From contig NZ_SJJZ01000001.1 of NCBI RefSeq assembly GCF_004331345.1, forward strand, positions 2,170,001 to 2,234,000: a DNA stretch of 64,000 nucleotides, in the 5' to 3' direction. Below are positions 17,909 to 25,242 of this stretch, piece by piece. The position numbers and the translations under genes were made by a program. The DNA comes from Kribbella soli. Lineage in GTDB: Bacteria > Actinomycetota > Actinomycetes > Propionibacteriales > Kribbellaceae. Position 1 is the first letter of the stretch. Every line of letters begins with the position of its first letter. The notes below the pieces were generated by a model. It had not been told where the DNA came from and ran no database searches. It worked only from the letters and a program-made list of their open reading frames with translations.

Positions 17909-19573
17909 GTGTCGAACCAGACCGTGAGTCCTGGTGCCCTCCTGGCCGGGCGGTACCGGATCGCCGAGCTGCTCGCGGAGATCGACGGAGCCCGGGTATG
18001 GCGTGCCGTGGACGAGGTCCTCAGCCGCGCGGTCGTCGTCGACGTCCTGCCGGTCGGTGACCCGCGGACCAATCTGCTCTTCGACGCTGCCCGCCGGGCC
18101 GCCGCGGCGAACGACCCGCGCTTCCTGCGGGTCCTCGACTGCGACATGCACGACGGCGTGACGTACTGCGTTCGCGAGTGGGCGGGCGGCCGGACGCTGG
18201 AGCGGATGCTCGGCAGCGGACCGCTCACCGGACAGCAGGCGGGCTGGTTGGCCCGCGAGGTGTCCGAGGCCCTCGAGAACCTGCACCGCACCGGCTACGC
18301 GCACGGAGCGATCAGCCCGGCGACCGTGGTGATCACGGACGCGGGCGCGATCAAGGTCATCGGTGTCGCCACCGAGGCGGCCCTGCGGTCGTCCGGCGCC
18401 GGTTCGCCGGAAGAGGACGTCCATTCCCTCGGCCAGCTGCTCTACGCGTCGCTGACCGGCCGCTGGCCCGGTCCGGCTCCGGCCTGGGGACTGCAGCCCG
18501 CGCCCGTCGAGCACGGCCGGCTGCTGAGCCCGCGCCAGGTGCGCGCCGGCGTACCGCGCTCGCTGGACGACATCTGCGACCGCCTGCTCGGTGACCCGCC
18601 GCGGCACCACGCGCCGCCGATCACCAGCGCGGCCGGCCTGTCCGCGGCGCTGTCCGGCGTCGTCGGCAGCTCGCACGAGCCGCCGAACCAGATGGACGAG
18701 ACCGTCCAGGTCGCCCGGCAGAACGGCAGCGTCGACGACGCCACCCAGGTGGTGCCGCAGGCCTCGCCGCCGGCGATCGACCCGACCCCGCAACCGGCGT
18801 ACGGCGAGGAGCCGAACGGGTACCGCCCGCCGCAACCGGCGTACAACCAGGCCGCCGACACCCGTCCGGTACGTCGGCAGCCACCGCCGCCCTCGAACGG
18901 GAACGGCCGGCGCCGGCACGAGGAGCCGAAGGCTAAGGGCGGATGGGGCGGCCGGATCCTGATCCTGCTCGCGATCCTGGCCCTGCTGTCGGTGATCGCG
19001 ATGGCGCAGTTCCTGCTCAAGGGCGCGATGAACAACGACCAGGGCAGCGGCGACGGTGGCTCGAAGAGCAGTGCCCCGCCGCAGACCAGCACCACCCCGT
19101 CGGCGACCACCGGCGGGAAGGCGGTGATCGCCGGCGCCAAGGACTTCGACCCGCCGCCGGGCGACAACGTGGAGCACCCCAAGGACGTCCCGAACACGTA
19201 CGACGGCGACCCGAGTACGGTCTGGAAGACGCAGTCGTACAAGAAGCGGCCGAACCTCGGCGGCCTGAAGCCGGGCGTCGGCATCTACTACAACCTCGGC
19301 GCGAAGACCTCCGTCTCGAGCGTCGCGGTCGCGCTGGTGGGTGACGACACCAGCCTCCAGGTGCTGGTCCCGACCGGTGACACCACCAAGCCGCCGTCGT
19401 CGATCGACGGCTGGAAGGCGGTGGCGGCCAAGGAGGACCAGCCCGAGGGTACGGTGACCGTGACCCTGCCGGCCGGGACCCAGTCGCAGTACGTGCTGGT
19501 GTGGCTGACGAAGCTGCCGAAGGTGTCTGACGGTTATCAGGGCATCATCTCGGAGGTCACGATCCAGAAATGA
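17909..19573 (+). CDS. MurJ-linked membrane pseudokinase with extracytoplasmic domain
   Basis: A 554-residue protein. Residues about 15-265 have a Ser/Thr kinase fold but lack catalysis: the Gly-rich loop is LAEIDGAR, the VAIK lysine is replaced (VVVDVLP), HRDxKxxN reads HGAISPATV, and DFG reads IGV. A disordered Pro/Gln/Asn linker follows. One membrane helix lies at about 350-370, with an outside domain containing TYDGDPSTVWKTQSY, a galactose-binding-like feature. This equals the C-terminal half of mycobacterial MurJ (Rv3910), where the phosphorylated pseudokinase recruits FhaA. The GTG at 17909 is preceded by GGAGGG. It overlaps sigM by 4 bp. Confidence 0.88.
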   Translation: MSNQTVSPGALLAGRYRIAELLAEIDGARVWRAVDEVLSRAVVVDVLPVGDPRTNLLFDAARRAAAANDPRFLRVLDCDMHDGVTYCVREWAGGRTLERMLGSGPLTGQQAGWLAREVSEALENLHRTGYAHGAISPATVVITDAGAIKVIGVATEAALRSSGAGSPEEDVHSLGQLLYASLTGRWPGPAPAWGLQPAPVEHGRLLSPRQVRAGVPRSLDDICDRLLGDPPRHHAPPITSAAGLSAALSGVVGSSHEPPNQMDETVQVARQNGSVDDATQVVPQASPPAIDPTPQPAYGEEPNGYRPPQPAYNQAADTRPVRRQPPPPSNGNGRRRHEEPKAKGGWGGRILILLAILALLSVIAMAQFLLKGAMNNDQGSGDGGSKSSAPPQTSTTPSATTGGKAVIAGAKDFDPPPGDNVEHPKDVPNTYDGDPSTVWKTQSYKKRPNLGGLKPGVGIYYNLGAKTSVSSVAVALVGDDTSLQVLVPTGDTTKPPSSIDGWKAVAAKEDQPEGTVTVTLPAGTQSQYVLVWLTKLPKVSDGYQGIISEVTIQK

Positions 19574-20298
19574 CCGCTCACGTGGACTCGGGCAATCCGC
19601 CGCCCCGGCCGGACGTCCCGCGCATCGGCGCGGGCGAGCCGGTGCCGCAGGGTGCGGTGCAGCCTGCCCCGACGAGCGGTCCGGTGAGCTACGACGAACT
19701 GGACGACCACGAGCTGCTGCGGATGCACGTGTCCGGCAACCCGGATTCGTTCGGGTTCCTGGTCAAGCGGCACCGGGACCGGATGTGGGCGGTCGCGATC
19801 CGCACCCTCGGTGAGCCCGAGGAGGCCGCGGACGCGCTCCAGGAGGCCTTCATCTCGGCGTTCCGGCGGGCCGACTCGTTCCGCGGGGACGCGAAGGTGA
19901 CCACCTGGCTGCACCGGATCGTCGTGAACGCCTGCCTGGACCGGATCCGCCGCCGCCAGGTGCGCGCCGCGGACCCGCTGCCAGAGGACGAGGACCGCGC
20001 CGCCGAGCTGGCCGGGCCGGCCGAGGACGACCCGGCCGAGGTCCGGGAACGCCGGCTGGACGTGCTGCACGCACTGAAGCAGATCAACGAGGACCAGCGC
20101 GCCGCGCTGGTCCTGGTCGACATGGAGGGCTACTCGATCGAGGAGGCGGCCGCGATCCTCGACTGCGCCCCCGGCACGGTCAAGTCGCGCTGCGCCCGCG
20201 GTCGCGCCAAGCTGCTCCCGCTGTTGCGTCACTGGCAGACGACCCGGCAGTCCGACGTACCGGGGAAGTCCGCCACGGAAGCGGTGGGAACCGAATGA
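19570..20298 (+). CDS. sigM: ECF sigma factor SigM
   Basis: A 242-residue sigma-70 family protein with a disordered N-terminal leader of about 45 residues. Region 2 follows (PDSFGFLVKRHRDRMWAVA, EEAADALQEAFISAFRRA, TWLHRIVVNACLDRIRRR), then region 4 (SIEEAAAILDCAPGTVKSRCARGRAKL). Its position between the MurJ pseudokinase and a zinc anti-sigma gene next to trxBA is the conserved actinobacterial SigM locus. Its ATG overlaps the pseudokinase stop (ATGA), so envelope genes and sigma factor are expressed together. It probably directs an envelope or thiol stress regulon. Confidence 0.93.
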   Translation: MTAHVDSGNPPPRPDVPRIGAGEPVPQGAVQPAPTSGPVSYDELDDHELLRMHVSGNPDSFGFLVKRHRDRMWAVAIRTLGEPEEAADALQEAFISAFRRADSFRGDAKVTTWLHRIVVNACLDRIRRRQVRAADPLPEDEDRAAELAGPAEDDPAEVRERRLDVLHALKQINEDQRAALVLVDMEGYSIEEAAAILDCAPGTVKSRCARGRAKLLPLLRHWQTTRQSDVPGKSATEAVGTE

Positions 20299-20412
20299 GC
20301 CGGTCCCCCGTCGTAGCGAAGTCGCCTGCCTCTGGCGACCGGACGACTGACGCCTTCGACCGGAGTTTTTCTATGACCACGCTGCGCACCTCCCGTGAGG
20401 AGGCGAGCCCCC

Positions 20413-21174
20413 ATGACCGATCCCGGTCTGCCGACCAGTGAGCACCTCGAGCACCTGGACACGGACACGATCGCCGACCTGATCGAGAACCTGCTGCCTG
20501 CCCCCGAGGCGCACCGCGCTCGTGAGCATGTGAAGGCATGCCCTGAGTGCCAGCAGACATATGACGCCCTTCTGCAACTGACCACCGACCTGGCCGAAGA
20601 GGGCCGCAGCGACATCCCGATCCCGGCCGACGTCGCCGAGCACCTGGATGCGGTGATCGTGTCCGAGTCGGTGCTCCGCGCGTCCACGGTCGGCGTGCAC
20701 TCGCTGGCTCAGATCCGCGAGGAGCCGCGCCGGCACCTGCCGAAGCTGCTCGGTGCGGCGGCCGGTGTGGTGCTGATCGCCGCACTCGGCGTCGGCGTGG
20801 TGATCGCCACCAAGGACCAGGCGACCGAGGGCGCCGCCTCCGCCGACCAGAACAGCCCGCCGGCCGACGCGGTGGCGGTCAGCACCAAGGACATCGGCCC
20901 GTCGACGAAGCGGTGGCTGGACCACACCCCGCATTCGATCCTGCACGGCTCGGCCGACGAGCAGTCGTGCGCCCGGTCGTTCGCGGTCGGCCACGCGAAT
21001 TCGAACGTCCGGCTGGTCCAGCCCGCCAAGATCGACGGCAAGCGGGCCACGATCATCGGGCTGCAGGGTTCGGGGCCGGGTGAGATCCAGGTCTTCGCGG
21101 TCACTGGATGTAGCGTGCCGGGCGGCGTACCCAGCTCGTTCTTCGAGACCACGGTCACGCTGGGCAACCGCTGA
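20413..21174 (+). CDS. rsmA: SigM anti-sigma factor (zinc anti-sigma, RsmA-like)
   Basis: A 253-residue membrane protein. The N-terminal anti-sigma domain carries the ZAS zinc motif HVKACPEC (His39, Cys43, Cys46). One transmembrane helix lies at about 108-130 (LLGAAAGVVLIAALGVGVVI), with an extracytoplasmic C-terminal domain. The ATG at 20413 has GAGGAGG 9-15 nt upstream; an upstream in-frame GTG would bury that site in the coding region. It should bind and silence SigM until a signal outside the membrane or a redox change releases it. A 114-bp gap with a possible 22-codon leader frame separates it from sigM. Confidence 0.9.
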   Translation: MTDPGLPTSEHLEHLDTDTIADLIENLLPAPEAHRAREHVKACPECQQTYDALLQLTTDLAEEGRSDIPIPADVAEHLDAVIVSESVLRASTVGVHSLAQIREEPRRHLPKLLGAAAGVVLIAALGVGVVIATKDQATEGAASADQNSPPADAVAVSTKDIGPSTKRWLDHTPHSILHGSADEQSCARSFAVGHANSNVRLVQPAKIDGKRATIIGLQGSGPGEIQVFAVTGCSVPGGVPSSFFETTVTLGNR

Positions 21175-21225
21175 GTCCACACGCCGTACGGCGATGCGGT
21201 AGCGCGGCCCCGCGATGGGTACCGT

Positions 21226-21252
21226 GGGAATGGTCGGCCTCTAGGATCCGTT
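21226..21252 (+). promoter_or_regulatory. SigR-type promoter of trxB-trxA
   Basis: GGGAAT at 21226-21231 and GTT at 21250-21252 are separated by exactly 18 bp. This matches the GGAAT-N18-GTT promoter of the thiol-stress sigma factor SigR, for which trxBA is the classical target in Streptomyces. The spacing to the trxB start leaves a 5' leader of roughly 35 nt. The match is seen directly; use by a SigR homologue is inferred. Confidence 0.72.
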
Positions 21253-21294
21253 GAGTACGACGTCACTGTCTCGACGACACCGAGGAACGCCTGT

Positions 21295-22278
21295 ATGAGC
21301 GACTCCACCACAGTCCGCAACGTCATCATCGTCGGCTCCGGCCCGGCCGGTTACACCGCCGCGGTGTACGCCGCACGCGCGGCACTGGAGCCGTTGGTCT
21401 TCGAGGGCTCCGTCACCGCCGGTGGCGCGCTGATGAACACCACCGAGGTGGAGAACTTCCCGGGCTTCTCGCAGGGCATCATGGGCCCGGCGCTGATGGA
21501 CGAGATGCGCACCCAGGCCGAGCGCTTCGGCGCCGAGCTGGTGGCCGACGACGTGACCAAGGTCGACCTGACCGGCGACATCAAGGTCGTCACCGACTCG
21601 GCCGGCACCGAGCACCGTGCCAAGGCCGTCATCCTGGCGATGGGTTCGGGCTACCGCAAGCTCGGCCTGTCCGACGAGGACCGGATGTCCGGGCACGGTG
21701 TGTCCTGGTGTGCGACCTGCGACGGCTTCTTCTTCCGTGACCACGAGATCGCGGTCGTCGGCGGCGGCGACTCCGCCGTCGAGGAGGCCACCTTCCTGAC
21801 CAAGTTCGCGAAGAAGGTGCACCTGGTGCACCGCCGCGACGAGCTGCGGGCCTCGAAGATCATGGCCGACCGGGCGTACGCCAACGACAAGATCGAGTTC
21901 CAGTGGAACTCCGCGGTCGACAAGATCCACGGTGACGACAAGCTCACCCACCTGACCCTGAAGGACACCGTCACCGGCGAGACCCGGGAACTGCCGGCCA
22001 CCGGCCTGTTCATCGCGATCGGCCACGACCCGCGCTCGGAGCTCGTCAAGGGCCAGGTCGACCTGGACGACGAGGGCTACGTGCTGGTCAAGGAGGGCAG
22101 CACCGAGACCAACCTGCGCGGTGTGTTCGCGGCCGGCGACCTGGTGGACCACACCTACCGGCAGGCGATCACCGCCGCCGGCACCGGCTGTGCGGCCGCC
22201 CTGGACGCCGAGCGCTACCTGGCCGCCCTGGAGGACGCCGAGCACGCGGCGGCCGCCACCGAGCCTGTCTCCGTCTGA
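21295..22278 (+). CDS. trxB: Thioredoxin-disulfide reductase
   Basis: A 327-residue FAD and NADPH enzyme that reduces thioredoxin. It has the FAD-binding [19 protein letters not shown], the redox-active CATC pair (Cys139, Cys142) in [11 protein letters not shown], the NADPH-binding [15 protein letters not shown] and the C-terminal [23 protein letters not shown] motif in its expected form. It is followed after 36 bp by trxA, with a SigR-type promoter upstream, so the pair forms a thiol-homeostasis operon. Confidence 0.97.
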   Translation: MSDSTTVRNVIIVGSGPAGYTAAVYAARAALEPLVFEGSVTAGGALMNTTEVENFPGFSQGIMGPALMDEMRTQAERFGAELVADDVTKVDLTGDIKVVTDSAGTEHRAKAVILAMGSGYRKLGLSDEDRMSGHGVSWCATCDGFFFRDHEIAVVGGGDSAVEEATFLTKFAKKVHLVHRRDELRASKIMADRAYANDKIEFQWNSAVDKIHGDDKLTHLTLKDTVTGETRELPATGLFIAIGHDPRSELVKGQVDLDDEGYVLVKEGSTETNLRGVFAAGDLVDHTYRQAITAAGTGCAAALDAERYLAALEDAEHAAAATEPVSV

Positions 22279-22314
22279 ACCTGAACCTCACACATCACTG
22301 AAGGAGTTACGCCC

Positions 22315-22644
22315 GTGGGCGAGAAGATGAACGCTGTCACCGACGCCGAGTTCGACCAGACCGTGCTGAAGAGCGACAAGCCGGTCCTGGTCGACTTCTG
22401 GGCCGAGTGGTGTGGCCCTTGCCGCCAGGTGTCCCCCATCCTGGAGGAGCTGGCGCAGGACCACAGCGACAAGATCACGTTCCTGAAGATGAACGTGGAC
22501 GAGAACCCGGTTACCCCGAGCAACTACAGGGTCACCGGTATCCCTACGATCAACGTCTACGTGAACGGTGAGCTCGCCAAGTCCATCGTCGGCGCGAAGC
22601 CGAAGGCGGCACTGCTCAAGGAGCTCGCCGACTTCACTGCCTGA
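22315..22644 (+). CDS. trxA: Thioredoxin
   Basis: A 109-residue thioredoxin with the WCGPC active site (Cys33, Cys36) in FWAEWCGPCRQ and the conserved cis-proline in GIPTINVYVNGE. The GTG start at 22315 has AAGGAG 9-14 nt upstream. It is co-transcribed with trxB and is the electron donor for ribonucleotide reductase, methionine sulfoxide reductases and similar partners. cwlM starts 32 bp downstream, as in other actinobacteria. Confidence 0.97.
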   Translation: MGEKMNAVTDAEFDQTVLKSDKPVLVDFWAEWCGPCRQVSPILEELAQDHSDKITFLKMNVDENPVTPSNYRVTGIPTINVYVNGELAKSIVGAKPKAALLKELADFTA

Positions 22645-22676
22645 AGTTCCGCCACACCGGCAAGGAGTCACACCTG

Positions 22677-23801
22677 ATGGAATCCCCGCACGGCGTGTAC
22701 CGCATCGGCGACAGCGGTGAGGCGGTCGCTGAGATCGTCGGCAAGCTGCAAAGACTCGGGCTGCTGACCGGCGGCCACGACGTCTACGACGAAGCGACCG
22801 CGCACGCCGTCCGGGGATTCCAGCAGCAACGCGGGCTGATGATCGACGGGGTCGTCGGCCCGCAGACGTACCGGGCGATCGACGACGCACGCTGGCGGCT
22901 GGGCGACCGGCTGCTGACGTACGTCCCGTCGCACCCGATGAGTGGTGACGACGTGCTGAGCCTGCAGGCGAAACTGCAGGAGCTCGGGTTCGCGGTCGCC
23001 CGGATCGACGGGATCTTCGCCGCCGACACCCAGCGCGCGGTGACAGAGTTCCAGCGCAACATGGGTCTGCCGGCCGACGGCACCTGTGGGCCGTCGACGT
23101 TCAAGGCACTGCAGCGGATCCGGCCGATGGCGACCGGCGGCCGCCCGGACGCACTGCGCGCGCGGGAAGCCGTGCGCGCTGCCGGGCCGCGACTGTCCGG
23201 CAAGACCGTGGTGATCGACCCGGGTCACGGCGGCTTCGACTACGGCTGGGAGGGCTACGGCCTGCGCGAGTCCGACATCGCGTACGACCTGGCTGCCCGG
23301 ATCGAGGGTCGGCTCGGCGCCACCGGCGTACGGGCGTATTTGTCGCGTGGCCGCGATCAGGGGCCGGACGAGCTGGAGCGGGCCGCGTTCGCGAACGAGA
23401 CGGACGCGAACCTCTGCGTCTCGCTGCACACCGACGGGTCGATGAACCCGGCCGCGCAGGGCGTCGCGACGTACTTCTACGGCAACGACCTGCACGGTGC
23501 CACGTCGAGCGTCGGCGAGCAGTTCGCCGGCCTGGTGCAGCGCGAGATCGTCGCCCGCACCGACCTGCTTAACTGCCACACCCACGCCAAGACCTGGGAC
23601 CTGCTCCGCCGGACCAAGATGCCCGCGGTGCGCCTCGAGATCGGGTACGTCACGAACCCGCACGACTCCGCCCGCCTGGCCGACCCGGCCTTCCGCGACG
23701 TGATCGCCGAGGCGATCGTGGTCGCCATCCAGCGCGTCTACCTCCCGCCGGACCAGGACGCCGCCACCGGCATGCTCCGCTTCGGCCAACTCACCGTCTG
23801 A
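22677..23801 (+). CDS. cwlM: N-acetylmuramoyl-L-alanine amidase, CwlM type
   Basis: A 374-residue protein with two N-terminal peptidoglycan-binding repeats (residues about 5-65 and 80-145; VRGFQQQRGLMIDGVVGPQTY and AVTEFQRNMGLPADGTCGP). An Amidase_3 domain follows, with zinc ligands in IDPGHGG, LRESD and SLHTDG and the catalytic glutamate in RLEIGYVTN. There is no signal peptide. In mycobacteria CwlM is cytoplasmic and, when phosphorylated by PknB, activates MurA. The same regulatory role is plausible here because of the location after trxA and the missing export signal. The ATG at 22677 has AAGGAG upstream. Confidence 0.9.
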   Translation: MESPHGVYRIGDSGEAVAEIVGKLQRLGLLTGGHDVYDEATAHAVRGFQQQRGLMIDGVVGPQTYRAIDDARWRLGDRLLTYVPSHPMSGDDVLSLQAKLQELGFAVARIDGIFAADTQRAVTEFQRNMGLPADGTCGPSTFKALQRIRPMATGGRPDALRAREAVRAAGPRLSGKTVVIDPGHGGFDYGWEGYGLRESDIAYDLAARIEGRLGATGVRAYLSRGRDQGPDELERAAFANETDANLCVSLHTDGSMNPAAQGVATYFYGNDLHGATSSVGEQFAGLVQREIVARTDLLNCHTHAKTWDLLRRTKMPAVRLEIGYVTNPHDSARLADPAFRDVIAEAIVVAIQRVYLPPDQDAATGMLRFGQLTV

Positions 23802-23862
23802 GCTAGTCAGCGAGTAACGGGTCACCTACCGTTGGTTGTGACATTCCAACCTGGGGGTGGCA

Positions 23863-24807
23863 ATGATCCGCTGGCTCAGTTGTCTCGGTCTGTTGGCAGT
23901 ACTCCTCACACCATCACCCCCCGAGGCCGCCGGAGCCGCTGAGGCCGGCCGACTGGTCGCGATCACCGACCAGGACTACGACAACGCGTCGGCGGCCCGG
24001 ATCCGGTTGATGGACCCGGCGGTCGCGAACTGGAACACCGCGGCCGCCCAGAAGTGGACCTGGTCCCCCACCAACAGCAACGGATTCTCCGGACTGACCA
24101 GCGCTTGGGGTCTACCGTCCGACGTGAAACTGCGGATGAAGAGCGGGGCGTACGTCGCTCTCGTGACGGACTCCCGTGGCCTCGCCGGACTGATCAGCTA
24201 TCCGGCCGGTCAGCGGCTCTGGGCCACAAACGTTGGATCTGCCAACAACCCGCACAGCATCGAGCTCCTGCCCGACGGCAACGTTGCGGTGGCTGCGAGC
24301 ACCGGTGGATTCGTCCGCATCTACAAGGCATCCCAAGGCTCGGCGTCGTACATCGCCTATCCGCTGCCGGACGCGCACGGCGTGCAGTGGGATCCCGCCC
24401 GGCAACTGCTCTGGGTTCTGGGTGGCAGCAAATTGGCCGGCCTGAAGCTCAGCGGAACACCAGCGAACCCGGTGATCACCGAAGGTCCGGTGATCACTCT
24501 GCCGACCGCCGGCGGCCACGATCTGACCCCGGTGCTGGAGAACCACGACCTGCTCTGGGTATCGACCGGCTCGACGGTCTATCAGGTCAGCAAGTCCGCC
24601 GAGGCTGTCGTCGCGTCGTTTGACCAGGCAGGCATCAAGAGCATCAGCAGCATGCCGAACGCCCAGCAGGTCAGGACGTCCCCAAAGGCCGGCTGCCGAA
24701 CCACGTGGTGCACCGACACCGTGAACTTCGCCGTACCCGCGGCGACGCGGACCTTGACCGGTGCAGAGATCTACAAGGCCCGCGTCTGGAGCTCGCGCTA
24801 CGAGTGA
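23863..24807 (+). CDS. Secreted beta-propeller-like protein (DUF6528 type)
   Basis: A 314-residue protein. The N-terminus is a signal peptide (MIRWLSCLGLLAVLLTP...AAGAAEA). The mature part has repeated short strands with recurring NPHSIELLPDGNVAVA and DAHGVQWDPARQLLWVLG segments, typical of a beta-propeller. Two cysteines near the C-terminus (GCRTTWCTD) may form a disulfide. It resembles DUF6528 proteins, whose function is unknown. The ATG at 23863 follows GGGGGTGG; an in-frame GTG at 23857 is less well spaced. It stands alone between cwlM and a VOC gene. Confidence 0.7.
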   Translation: MIRWLSCLGLLAVLLTPSPPEAAGAAEAGRLVAITDQDYDNASAARIRLMDPAVANWNTAAAQKWTWSPTNSNGFSGLTSAWGLPSDVKLRMKSGAYVALVTDSRGLAGLISYPAGQRLWATNVGSANNPHSIELLPDGNVAVAASTGGFVRIYKASQGSASYIAYPLPDAHGVQWDPARQLLWVLGGSKLAGLKLSGTPANPVITEGPVITLPTAGGHDLTPVLENHDLLWVSTGSTVYQVSKSAEAVVASFDQAGIKSISSMPNAQQVRTSPKAGCRTTWCTDTVNFAVPAATRTLTGAEIYKARVWSSRYE

Positions 24808-24887
24808 CCTGCCTGTCGATTTCCGGAGGGGCCGTTCGTCAACTGGATGAGTTCGGTGATGACACCGGGCCTGTTCAGGGAGGGTTC

Positions 24888-25238
24888 ATGGCACATCCAG
24901 TCGTCCATGCCGAGATCAGGTCGGCGGACCCCGACAAGACCCGGGAGTTCTTCGCGGAGTTGTTCGGATGGAAGGTCGCGTCCGAGGGCGCAGTTCCGGG
25001 ATACACGTTCATCGACACCGGGGCCGAGGGCGGACCGTACGTCGCCATCAGTCCGCGGCAGAGCACTGAGGACGAGGTGCTGTTCTTCGTGGCCGTCGAG
25101 GACGTCGCAGCCACTCTTGCGCGTGCCGAGGGGCTGGGCGGACACATCGTCCAGCCGGCTCAGCACGTGCCAGGCACCAGCTTCGGTGTGTTCGCCGACG
25201 CGCAGGGCCACAAGATCGGAGTGGCCGCTACCGAATGA
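24888..25238 (+). CDS. VOC family protein (glyoxalase/bleomycin-resistance fold)
   Basis: A 116-residue single-module VOC protein. It shows the family opening VVHAEIRSADPDKTREFFAELFGW and the closing GTSFGVFADAQGHKIGVA, which supply the usual metal-site positions of beta-alpha-beta-beta-beta units. The ATG at 24888 has AGGGAGGG upstream; a longer frame reaching 24705 runs through the preceding gene. It stops 4 bp short of the convergent MMPL gene. The substrate is unknown. Confidence 0.85.
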   Translation: MAHPVVHAEIRSADPDKTREFFAELFGWKVASEGAVPGYTFIDTGAEGGPYVAISPRQSTEDEVLFFVAVEDVAATLARAEGLGGHIVQPAQHVPGTSFGVFADAQGHKIGVAATE

Positions 25239-25242
25239 TGGG

